Made by a program: the position numbers and the translations under genes. Positions 43,365 to 51,265 of a stretch of 64,000 bases of DNA are shown one piece after another. Positions within the stretch are counted from its first letter, which is position 1. Every line of letters starts with the position of its first letter. The stretch comes from Dehalobacterium sp040766325 (lineage in GTDB: Bacteria; Bacillota; Dehalobacteriia; Dehalobacteriales; Dehalobacteriaceae): the NCBI GenBank assembly GCA_040766325.1, contig JAXGQR010000009.1, positions 73,591 through 137,590 of the forward strand. The letters run 5' to 3'. Below the pieces are notes generated by a model. It worked only from the letters and a program-made list of their open reading frames with translations, made no database searches and had not been told where the DNA came from.

Positions 43365-45896
43365 TCAAACGGAAACACACTCATTGTTGGAACGCAATTT
43401 AAGTTTCTCCACTGCTTGCTCCCGCATTTTATATTTCATAATTTTCCCTGCCGCATTCATGGGAAATTCTGTAACAAATTCTACATAGCGAGGCGTTTTA
43501 TGTTTGGCCAGATGAGATCGGATATATTCTTTAAGTTCATCGGCGGTAAGGTTTTCCCCTTCCTTGAGAATCACACAGGCCATAATCTCTTCACCATAAT
43601 CTTTGTCCGGCACCCCGATTACTTGCACATCCCTCACCTGGGGATGAGTATAAATAAAATCCTCAATCTCTTTGGGATAGATATTCTCCCCACCCCGAAT
43701 GATCATATCCTTGATCCGTCCGGTAATTTTATAGTAACCATTCTCATCCCGGCGGGCAAGATCACCGGTATGCAGCCATCCGTCTTCATCGATGGCGGCT
43801 TTCGTAGCTTCAGGCATTTTGTAATAACCTTTCATGATATTGTAGCCGCGGGCGACAAATTCCCCATCCACATTATCCGGCAAATCCTCTCCCGTCTCAG
43901 GATCAACAATCTTGCACTCTACCCCGGGCAAAGCTCGCCCCACAGTGTTAACACGCAGTTCAATGGAATCATCCACCCGGCTTTGGGTACATCCCGGGGA
44001 AGACTCCGTTTGACCAAAAACAATGGTGATCTCCTTCATATTCATCTTATCTACCACATCCTGCATCACCTTAACAGGACAAGGACTTCCGGCCATGATG
44101 CCTGTTCTCATATGGGAGAAATCGGTCTTGGCAAAATCCTCATGTCCCATCATCGCAATAAACATCGTGGGCACCCCATGACAGCTGGTAATTTTCTCTT
44201 TATTGATGCATTCCAGAGCTAGCTTGGGCGAAAAAGCCGGGATGGGACAAATGGTCGTCCCATGGGTCATAGCCGCAGTCATGGCCAAAACCATACCAAA
44301 GCAATGGAACATGGGTACATGAAGCAGCAAACGGTCCGCTGTGGAAAGATCCATGCAATCACCAATCGTTTTACCGTTATTCACCACATTATAGTGGGTA
44401 AGCATAACCCCTTTGGGAAAACCGGTTGTGCCGGAGGTATACTGCATGTTGCAAACATCATTTCTATGAATGGCCTGGGCATAACGGTGTACAGTATCCT
44501 GAGATACATTTTCCGCGAGGGCAATGGCTTCATCCCAAGACAGACAGCCCTTTTGCTTGGACTCAATAGTGACAATATTGCGTAGGAAAGGCAGCCTTTT
44601 TAAATGTAAGGGTTCTCCGGGCCGGGCATTTTCCAGCTCCGGACACAGTTCTTTGATGATTCCCACATAATCCGAATCCTTATGGCCATCGATCATAACC
44701 AAAGTATGGGTATCGGACTGGCGCAATAAATACTCCGCTTCATAAATCTTATAAGCCGTGTTGACGGTAACAAGAACTGCTCCGATTTTAGTGGTGGCCC
44801 AAAAGGTAATAAACCATTGAGGTACATTCGTGGCCCAAATGGCTACATGATCCCCCGGTCGCACCCCCATAGCAATTAAAGATCTGGCAAAGGTATCCAC
44901 ATCATCCCTGAATTGAGCATAAGTTCTCGTATAATCCAAGGTGGTATAGCGAAATGCGTATTGATGGGGGAATTCTTCTACCATCCGATCCAAAACCTGC
45001 GGGAAGGTTAGATCAATCAAGGCGTCCTTCTGCCAAACATATTTCCCGGTTTTGGCATTGTTATCGAAGAGATGACTTTTTTTTATATCCTTTTCCCGAA
45101 AACGGTTCATATAGTTGGCAAAATTGGGGAAAACAACTCCGGCATCACTTAGCTCAGGGGCCCAACGTTTAACCCATTCCAAAGATACATAACCTTCATA
45201 ATTAATGGAACGTAGAGCTAAAAGCATGTCTTCGATAGGCATATCCCCCTCTCCCATCATACGATAGGAAATCTTGCCATTCTCCACTACAGAATCTTTG
45301 GTGTGTACGTATTTGATATAAGCACCTAGGTTCTGTACCGTTTTTTCCGGTTCTTCTCCGGCAAAGCGATAGGGATGATGCATATCCCAAAGCGCAGCCA
45401 CCGCATCGCTGGCTGCATCATCAAGTAGTTTGCACAAACGGGAGGTATCTGTATAGACACCGTTGGTTTCAACCAACAAAGTGACGCCTTTTTCTTCCGC
45501 AAAGGGGATCAGGGCCCGTAGAGCATCAAGGACAACCTGATCGTCCACTTCTCCGGTAACGTGAGGTTCCAGATCGGCAAGAATCCGAATATAAGGAGTG
45601 CCCAGCTTAGCCGCCAGTTCAATATATTGTAAAATCTCTTCATGGTTTTGTTGGGCCTTTTCTTTAAATCTTAAACAACATCCCGAAGAAATACAAGGAA
45701 TCTCCAGTTGTAAATCGGCAAGTTTTTTTACCGTTTGCGGTATCTGATCATCTGTAAAGGGTTGAGCACGCACGGCAAAAATCTCGTTACCCAAGCCGCG
45801 AATTTCAATGCCGTTAAAACCAACGTCCTTAGCCATAGAATAAATATCTGTCCAACTAAAATCAGGACAACCCAGTGTTGAAAAAGCAATTTTCAT
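43365..45896 (-). CDS. Fusion of a sugar-phosphate isomerase/epimerase-like TIM barrel with an AMP-forming acyl-CoA ligase
   Basis: 843 residues in one frame. Residues 1 to about 265 form a xylose-isomerase-like TIM barrel with a full metal site: Glu143 (LLVETNG), Asp171 (LWDMHHP), His198 (YVHTKD) and Glu240 (VSLEW). Residues about 290-843 form an acyl-CoA synthetase: ATP loop YTSGTTGFPKG (486-496), FGQTESSPG, YYKMPEATKAAIDEDGWLHTGDLARRDENGYYKITGRIKDMIIRGGENIYP in parts, and the A10 lysine region AAGKIMKYKM. The ligase resembles medium-chain FadD/AlkK types. Substrates of both halves are unknown. A T-box leader with a Leu-like specifier precedes the gene, so a branched-chain acid is one idea (inference). 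Confidence 0.88.
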   Translation of the reverse strand: MKIAFSTLGCPDFSWTDIYSMAKDVGFNGIEIRGLGNEIFAVRAQPFTDDQIPQTVKKLADLQLEIPCISSGCCLRFKEKAQQNHEEILQYIELAAKLGTPYIRILADLEPHVTGEVDDQVVLDALRALIPFAEEKGVTLLVETNGVYTDTSRLCKLLDDAASDAVAALWDMHHPYRFAGEEPEKTVQNLGAYIKYVHTKDSVVENGKISYRMMGEGDMPIEDMLLALRSINYEGYVSLEWVKRWAPELSDAGVVFPNFANYMNRFREKDIKKSHLFDNNAKTGKYVWQKDALIDLTFPQVLDRMVEEFPHQYAFRYTTLDYTRTYAQFRDDVDTFARSLIAMGVRPGDHVAIWATNVPQWFITFWATTKIGAVLVTVNTAYKIYEAEYLLRQSDTHTLVMIDGHKDSDYVGIIKELCPELENARPGEPLHLKRLPFLRNIVTIESKQKGCLSWDEAIALAENVSQDTVHRYAQAIHRNDVCNMQYTSGTTGFPKGVMLTHYNVVNNGKTIGDCMDLSTADRLLLHVPMFHCFGMVLAMTAAMTHGTTICPIPAFSPKLALECINKEKITSCHGVPTMFIAMMGHEDFAKTDFSHMRTGIMAGSPCPVKVMQDVVDKMNMKEITIVFGQTESSPGCTQSRVDDSIELRVNTVGRALPGVECKIVDPETGEDLPDNVDGEFVARGYNIMKGYYKMPEATKAAIDEDGWLHTGDLARRDENGYYKITGRIKDMIIRGGENIYPKEIEDFIYTHPQVRDVQVIGVPDKDYGEEIMACVILKEGENLTADELKEYIRSHLAKHKTPRYVEFVTEFPMNAAGKIMKYKMREQAVEKLKLRSNNECVSV

Positions 45897-45952
45897 TTTA
45901 TATTTTCCTCCTTCAGTCTCAATGTTAAAAATAGTTCACATGTCCGGTGTAA

Positions 45953-46250
45953 ATAAAAAAAGCCTTCATCTCAAAACAACTTGTTTGAGACGAAAGCTTT
46001 AACTTCCGCGGTACCACTCTTTTTGGTATAAAAATACCCACTCTGAGGCATCAGTCAAAATAACGAATGCCCTCTCATGATAACGGTGAGAATCCCGTTC
46101 ATACCTACTTGCTTTCCGCCGAAAAGCAGAAAACTTTCAGCTGACTGCTCAAGGGCGAGTTCACTGATTGCTCCGGGCACTGTTTTTCAGCAAACAACAG
46201 CTCTCTGAAGCCACGTTCCGCATCGTGTTTTCCCTGTCATAGCATTTAAC
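45953..46250 (-). promoter_or_regulatory. T-box leader RNA (specifier read as CTC, Leu), with terminator
   Basis: Minus-strand leader with the T-box features in order: Stem I with the AGAGAGC motif (about 46208-46200), distal loop GCTGAAAAAC, specifier region GTGAACTCGCCCTTGAGC (46173-46156 approximately), then the T-box GAGTGGTACCGCGGAAG (about 46018-46002). The terminator stem TTTCGTCTCAAAC / GTTTTGAGATGAAGG is followed by T7 near 45960-45954. If GAA is followed by the specifier, the codon is CTC. Uncharged tRNA would turn on the TIM-ligase fusion gene. Confidence 0.92.
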
Positions 46251-46262
46251 CGATTGGAACTT

Positions 46263-46291
46263 AATTTATCAAATTTTATTCATCTTGTCAA
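46263..46291 (-). promoter_or_regulatory. Promoter of the T-box transcript
   Basis: Minus strand TTGACA (46291-46286), 17-nt spacer, TAAATT (46268-46263); it starts just upstream of Stem I. Confidence 0.65.
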
Positions 46292-46395
46292 TAGATTAAC
46301 TAATTTTTATCAATTTTTTGTTGTTAGCTTCTTGGGAGATTTTCCGTTAACCATGAGGCTTGAAGATAGAATCATGACTCTTTTGAGCATGTTTC

Positions 46396-46424
46396 TTGCA
46401 TTTATTTTCTTTTCATGTTATAAT
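46396..46424 (+). promoter_or_regulatory. Promoter of the c-di-AMP riboswitch transcript
   Basis: TTGCAT (46396-46401), 17 nt, TATAAT (46419-46424), about 70 nt before the aptamer. It is divergent from the T-box promoter. Confidence 0.65.
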
Positions 46425-46496
46425 TATAAAACAAATTTCACAAATTCTTTTCTGGTAATCATCAATTCACTTCACAAAATCATATCAATCCTCATT

Positions 46497-46602
46497 CGCT
46501 GAGTTCTTGAAAAAGAAACGGGGGAACCATCACTGGGGTGAATCCTCATTAAGAGGTAGGGCGACACTTTTAGCCCGAATCCGTCAGCTAACTTCGTAAG
46601 CG
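46497..46602 (+). promoter_or_regulatory. c-di-AMP (ydaO-yuaA) riboswitch
   Basis: Conserved family blocks in order: CGCTGAG, CGGGGGAACCA, TGGGGTGAATCC, GGTAGGGCGAC, AGCCCGAATCCGTCAGC and TAACTTCGTAAGCG; the terminal CGCT and AGCG pair. A terminator follows at 46654. This class turns genes off when c-di-AMP binds and usually controls potassium, osmolyte and cell wall genes. Here the gene is a glutamate 2,3-aminomutase-like enzyme. Confidence 0.92.
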
Positions 46603-46653
46603 TAGAAAGGGAGGAGTTAAAGGATAGTATTGCTATCTTTAGATTACCCTTTT

Positions 46654-46688
46654 TGCTTCGGTCTTGGCTGCCGAAGCATTTATTTTTT
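46654..46688 (+). terminator. Terminator of the c-di-AMP riboswitch
   Basis: TGCTTCGG (46654-46661) / CCGAAGCA (46671-46678) with a 9-nt loop, followed by TTTATTTTTT. It lies 102 nt before the start codon. Confidence 0.85.
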
Positions 46689-46790
46689 CTTTCAATTGGT
46701 TTATTATGGTGCTTATGTTTGGAAAAGGATTCAATTGATTTATTTTGATAAACTTTTTTATCAATAATTGTTATGAAGGAGGCGTTTCAT

Positions 46791-48125
46791 GTGTTAATCG
46801 AAAGTACAAAGCAACGTGAATTTAGTTTACGGGAAAAAAGGGAAATATCTTTGGAACGTGCAGCTGAACTTAAGCATAAGATTGATGATTATCTAGAAAA
46901 AAAACCTCTCATTAAGACCGGTTTCGAAATGTCGGAAATCTTAGCTAGCAATAAAGAAAAAATTCTGGCTTACTTCAAGGCTACAGAAGAAGACTGGAAT
47001 AATTGGCATTGGCAAATGTCCCATCGCATAACTGATGTGCATGTTTTGTCCCAAATCATGGGCATTGATAAAGAACGTCTATCGGGGATCGAACAAGTCG
47101 GCGAGCAGTATCGTTGGGCGATTTCTCCATATTATGTTTCCCTGATCAGACCATTTTCACTTGAGGATCCTATCATGCGCCAGTCAGTGCCCTCTGTTGA
47201 GGAATTAGATGAATTAGGCGAAGATGACCCCATGGCTGAAGAGTTTACTTCACCGGCACCTTGTATTACCCGGCGTTATCCGGATCGCTTGATCATTAAC
47301 GTCACCAATCAGTGCGGCATGTATTGTCGTCATTGTCAAAGACGCCGCAATATCGGTGAGGTGGATAAAAACCAGACCAAGGCCAACCTGCAGGCAGCTT
47401 TGGACTATATCAGAAAAAATCATGAAATTCGCGATGTATTAATCACCGGTGGTGACGCTTTGCTCTTAAGCGATAGCCAATTAGACTGGCTCCTTTCTGA
47501 GCTGGATCAGATGAGTCATGTGGAGATCAAACGCATCGGCACCCGCACCCCGGTAACATTGCCTCAGCGCATTACACCGGAACTATGCGCCGTGCTTAAG
47601 AAATATCCTCCAATCTATATCAATACCCAGTTTAACCATCCCCGAGAAATCACTCCGGAAAGTAAGCGTGCCTGTGATCTGCTGGTAGAAGCAGGCGTGA
47701 TATTAGGAAACCAGGCAGTTCTTCTGAAAGGCATTAACAATGATCCTCATATTATGAAAAAAATGAATCAAGAATTGTTAAAAATCAGAGTGCGACCCTA
47801 TTATATCTTTCATGCCAAAGCCGTAAAAGGCACAAAACATTTTATTACTACGGTAGATGAAGGGTTGGAAATTATCAAAAAATTACGGGGATTCACTTCC
47901 GGCCTGGCAGTGCCCACTTATATTATTAATAGCCCTTATGGTTACGGAAAAATACCCCTCTTACCCACCTATGTCCAGAAATACAACGGATATCGGGTTC
48001 GTCTGCGCAATTGGGAAAACCGAGAAAATGAATACCCCTTCTTCCCGAAGCAGAATACAAACACAGAATTAAACCGCCGCAACATGATCATGTTAGCGTT
48101 TTTAAAAATCATGATAAAAATATAA
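46791..48125 (+). CDS. eam: Glutamate 2,3-aminomutase (lysine 2,3-aminomutase family)
   Basis: Radical SAM, PLP-dependent aminomutase; converts L-glutamate to beta-glutamate. Numbering from ATG 46773: cluster cysteines Cys181, Cys185, Cys188 (CGMYCRHC) and PLP Lys393 (SPYGYGK). In lysine 2,3-aminomutase two aspartates (Asp293, Asp330 of the clostridial enzyme) hold the lysine side chain. Here they are Lys349 (FHAKAV) and Asn386 (PTYIINSP), with the same 37-residue spacing. This Lys/Asn pair is that reported for glutamate 2,3-aminomutase. I prefer GTG 46791 as start: AAGGAGG (46776-46782) lies 8 nt before it, whereas the ATG at 46773 overlaps the ribosome binding site. Beta-glutamate is a compatible solute. 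Confidence 0.88.
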   Translation: MLIESTKQREFSLREKREISLERAAELKHKIDDYLEKKPLIKTGFEMSEILASNKEKILAYFKATEEDWNNWHWQMSHRITDVHVLSQIMGIDKERLSGIEQVGEQYRWAISPYYVSLIRPFSLEDPIMRQSVPSVEELDELGEDDPMAEEFTSPAPCITRRYPDRLIINVTNQCGMYCRHCQRRRNIGEVDKNQTKANLQAALDYIRKNHEIRDVLITGGDALLLSDSQLDWLLSELDQMSHVEIKRIGTRTPVTLPQRITPELCAVLKKYPPIYINTQFNHPREITPESKRACDLLVEAGVILGNQAVLLKGINNDPHIMKKMNQELLKIRVRPYYIFHAKAVKGTKHFITTVDEGLEIIKKLRGFTSGLAVPTYIINSPYGYGKIPLLPTYVQKYNGYRVRLRNWENRENEYPFFPKQNTNTELNRRNMIMLAFLKIMIKI

Positions 48126-48147
48126 CAAGGAGGTTGGGTATTAATGT

Positions 48148-48278
48148 ATGCAGTATTTTAATTTTGTTCTATTTGATGTTTAGGGTTAGGAATATACTCC
48201 TTTGTTTTATTTGTTAAATTAGCTACAAGAGGCATCACGGCTTTGGATATCTATATTGAAAAAAACAGGCATAGTTAA
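48148..48278 (+). pseudogene. Small membrane-protein ORF (about 43 aa) with an apparent 1-nt deletion
   Basis: After the aminomutase gene there is a strong AAGGAGG and ATG. Reading ATG 48148 gives MQYFNFVLFDV then a stop. One base added near 48178 continues as LGLGIYSFVLFVKLATRGI and on to TALDIYIEKNRHS and TAA at 48276. The second part is a clean hydrophobic segment followed by a charged tail, as in small membrane proteins. The total of 131 nt is one short of a whole number of codons. It is probably co-transcribed with the aminomutase. Family not recognised. Confidence 0.45.
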
Positions 48279-48297
48279 TTTTATTATTTAAAACGCA

Positions 48298-49269
48298 CTA
48301 TTTTAAGGCAAAGGACCGGGACAAAACATCCGTTCTTACCTCTCCCGAATGGAAGGAATTCCCGCTGTTTAAGTTACATAACCACACCTCAGCGGGATTA
48401 AACTGTTCCGGACTTAAATTAAAGAAATTATTATGGCTTTTTTTAATTTCCTCATAGGTGCGTCCATATTCGGGAGCGACACAGGAGGGAACTTGTTTTA
48501 CCACTTGAGCCAAGGTTTCATCCTCATCATACACATGATAAAGAACCGTTGAACCATAGGAAATGGCGTCATTGGTACGACCCAACCCGCTCAGGGTATT
48601 GGAGGCAACAGGTGAAACGGGACAAGTAGCACCCCCGGATATAACTTTTCCTAGATCATAACCTATTCTGCGCAGTTTAAATAATCCCGTCTCCAAGGCG
48701 CGGGCAGCCACCTGCACCGTACCTACAAGAGAGGTCGTGGGCGCGACCAAAACATAAAGATTCTTCATTTCACAGCGGCAAGCTTCCGCAATCTCTAGGA
48801 GGACATCCACCTGAGGAAGCCGATTGCTCTCCAGACATAGGATCGCAATCTCCGAATGATCCCGGTAACCCAGCATTTTAAAAAGACTGCCCCGATGAAC
48901 GATAGCACAAGCCGGTCCGGAACCCATGAATAAATATTTGCCACTTTTAATGGGCCACCCGGCATACTGTGAAGCCATACAGGCGCGAACGGGATGATCT
49001 GTAAAAACCTCCACCTGGGGGAATTTTAACCCCCCAAAATCTCCCCAACTCAATTGGACCTGAGCCAGCCCGCCTAAGCAGACTTTAGAAAATATTATTC
49101 CTGCCTCCATACCTCCCGGAACATGAACACCGCAATCGATCACCGTGGCCTCGTTAAGACGATCCACTTTAACATTTAATTGTTCGCTGCGCGCCAAAAA
49201 TTCCTGAATCAAGGAGAAAGCTTGGCGATTGGGACTTAGCTCAGGTATCTGGCTTAAGGGTAAAATCAT
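48298..49269 (-). CDS. mch: Methenyl-tetrahydromethanopterin cyclohydrolase (Mch)
   Basis: 323 residues, uninterrupted, matching the whole length of archaeal and methylotroph Mch: NEATVIDCGVHVPGGMEAG, FSKVCLGGLAQVQLSWGDF, ASQYAGWPIKSGKYLFMGSGPA, LGYRDHSEIAILCLESNRLP, NLYVLVAPTTSLVGTVQVAAR, PVSPVASNTLSGLGRTNDAISYGS and FNPAEVWLCNLNSG. Mch hydrolyses methenyl-H4MPT to formyl-H4MPT in the archaeal-type C1 pathway. Clostridia normally use tetrahydrofolate and FolD/FchA, so an H4MPT enzyme is unexpected. No other H4MPT gene (mtd, ftr, fwd) lies in the window. It may work on another pterin. Neighbours are the aminomutase (convergent) and the broken gltX. Confidence 0.9.
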   Translation of the reverse strand: MILPLSQIPELSPNRQAFSLIQEFLARSEQLNVKVDRLNEATVIDCGVHVPGGMEAGIIFSKVCLGGLAQVQLSWGDFGGLKFPQVEVFTDHPVRACMASQYAGWPIKSGKYLFMGSGPACAIVHRGSLFKMLGYRDHSEIAILCLESNRLPQVDVLLEIAEACRCEMKNLYVLVAPTTSLVGTVQVAARALETGLFKLRRIGYDLGKVISGGATCPVSPVASNTLSGLGRTNDAISYGSTVLYHVYDEDETLAQVVKQVPSCVAPEYGRTYEEIKKSHNNFFNLSPEQFNPAEVWLCNLNSGNSFHSGEVRTDVLSRSFALK

Positions 49270-49297
49270 ATTCTCCCTCTTTTCTTACCGAACTTTT

Positions 49298-50938
49298 TTA
49301 TAAACATGTTTCAATTCTTTTCCTTACTTTCTCTTCGCCCATAATCTGCTGCAGTGCCCAGATATCCGGGGAAGAGCTACGTCCGACAAGAGCGATACGA
49401 ATTACGGTACTGACATCCCCCACATGACCCTTGTACTGATCCGGGTTTTTCTTATAGTCCTTAGGTTTTGCCGCATAACCATTTTCGGTAGCAATAACTC
49501 TGATTTTGTCAAACCATTGACTTTGATCATCACGATGATCATAAGTTGCCAAATACCCTTGTAAAATCTTTTTTACTTCCGTCTCATCGATGTTTTCGGG
49601 ATAGGGATCAACAATCTGAAAATATTCATCAAAGTAGTAGCTGATAAAGTCAAATATTTGTGCGCAATAAATCAAATCCTTCCGGGGTTGTCTCGGATCA
49701 TCCCGACCTACATCTAACAGTTTTTCCACCGCCGGCTGGTGCTCCAGAAGTAAATCAACAATGTGCCGGCGATAAGACTTGGCCCATTTTATTAAGAAAT
49801 CAAAGATTTCCGGGGCAGGAATATTGGCCAGGGTATTTTTGCTAATATCATTCAGCTTATCTAAATCAAATAAAGCGCCGGAATTACTCATCTTCTCAAG
49901 AGTGAATTCAAACTCATCAATATTACTATCCGGGTTTGCGATTCTCCATTCTTCAAAATTAGAATTTAAAATCGTCATCAGATATTCACGCACTGCCACC
50001 GGATGGTAACCTAATTCCATATAATACTTGCCTAATTCCGGATCTTTTTCTTTTGGACAATTTTCTTCTCGTGCCATTGTCGATTTTCATCAAATGTGCG
50101 GTATGCGTAATATCGGCAATTCCCAATCCAAAGCCGTAAACAACTCATAATGAATGGGTAAAGTAGAAAGCCATTCTTCGCCTCTTACCACATGGGTCAC
50201 ACGCATAAAGTGATCATCTACCACATGGGCGAAGTGGTAGGTGGGGATGCCATTGCCTTTTAAAATCACCACATCCTGATCATTAACCGGCATGGAAAGA
50301 TATCCTCTGATACCATCAGCAATTTCAAAGGTTTGTTCCGGATTGCCCAGGGATTTTAAGCGTAAAACAAAGCGTTCCTCTTTCCCTATTCGCTCCATGA
50401 TCTCGTCCAGGGATAAATTTCGGTCCCGGGCCCATTTACCATAATATCCGGTGTTAACATTTTCCGCCATCTGTTGTTTGCGAATTTCTTCTAATTCCTC
50501 TTCCGAACAAAAGCAGGGATAAGCTCTGCCTATCTCTACCAAGTATTTTGCTACCGTCTGATAAATTTCTGCTCTGTTACTTTGAAAATAAGGTCCGTAG
50601 TTTCCTTTCTCTCCATCCATCCCCGCTCCCTCATCAAACTTTAAGTCAAAGAATTCCAAAGAAGAAATGATGGTTTCTACGGCACCTTCTACCTTACGTT
50701 TTTCATCTGTATCTTCGATGCGCAAGAAAAAGATCCCATTACTTTGGTGAGCCAAACGTTCATCAACAAACGCACCGTAAAGATTCCCCAAGTGAATAAA
50801 GCCGGTAGGGCTTGGTGCTAATCGGGTGACTTTGGCACCTACACCTAAGTCTCTCTGGGGATATACGGTTTCTTCATAATAAGCGATTGATTTTGTGATC
50901 TTGGGGAATAGCACATCAGCTAATTTTTTATTGTCCAT
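49298..50938 (-). pseudogene. gltX: Glutamyl-tRNA synthetase (second type, about 546 aa) broken by two compensating frameshifts
   Basis: The N-terminal part (50938-50090) has the class I HIGH-type motif APSPTGFIHLGNLYGAF, the Zn-like CFCSEEE segment and GEEWLSTLPIHYELF. The C-terminal part (49298-50077) is the anticodon-binding half. Between them another frame reads HTAHLMKIDNGTRRKLSKRK, the KMSKS-loop region. So one base is lost near 50106-50116 and one A is gained in the A-run at 50045-50049. The net shift is zero and both ends share one frame. As written, the catalytic loop is replaced by TGA TGA. This is either a real pseudogene or a local sequence error. The upstream and downstream halves are otherwise well conserved. 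Confidence 0.85.
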
Positions 50939-51265
50939 GATAAATTTTCCTCATTTACATTAAAATTATTTCTAAGCCTGGGTCAAGCCGGAAAACGAAA
51001 GACGCTTCTCTTGTCCAATTAACAAAGAACCGTCTTTAGAAGAAGCACCTTTTCCTTTGACCTTTTGGCCAAACATACCAATATAAATTATACACCAAAG
51101 CAATTAATTTATCCACAAATTTTAAGAAACAATCAGGTTTAATGATTAACAAAACCCTCTAAATCAAGGCATGTTCTCGATTATTAATTGACTAAATATT
51201 TTATATCGTGTTAGAATAAATACCGTATATTCTATTACAAAATTTGCAAAATATTGGGGGCTATT
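50939..51265. other. Intergenic region between gltX and the glnA remnant
   Basis: No gene seen. A long imperfect hairpin AAAGACG...CGTCTTT (50998-51037) lies in the gltX leader on the minus strand. For glnA a weak promoter TTGACT (51188-51193), 18 nt, TAGAAT (51212-51217) is visible. Confidence 0.4.

Noticed and set aside
43308..44222. Plus-strand ORF of 304 residues opposite the acyl-CoA ligase
   Set aside because: Long, but fully antisense to a ligase with all motifs; composition (His/Arg/Phe rich) is typical of a shadow frame.
46254..46502. Plus-strand ORF of 82 residues between the T-box and the c-di-AMP aptamer
   Set aside because: It spans both promoters and the aptamer start, is AT-rich, has no ribosome binding site and looks like no protein.
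46797..48125. Lysine 2,3-aminomutase (AblA) making N-acetyl-beta-lysine
   Set aside because: The two lysine-binding aspartates are replaced by Lys and Asn and there is no acetyltransferase (AblB) gene next to it.
49298..50938. Two separate genes for half glutamyl-tRNA synthetases
   Set aside because: The two parts share one frame and the missing KLSKR loop is encoded between them out of frame, so this is one broken gene and not a split enzyme.
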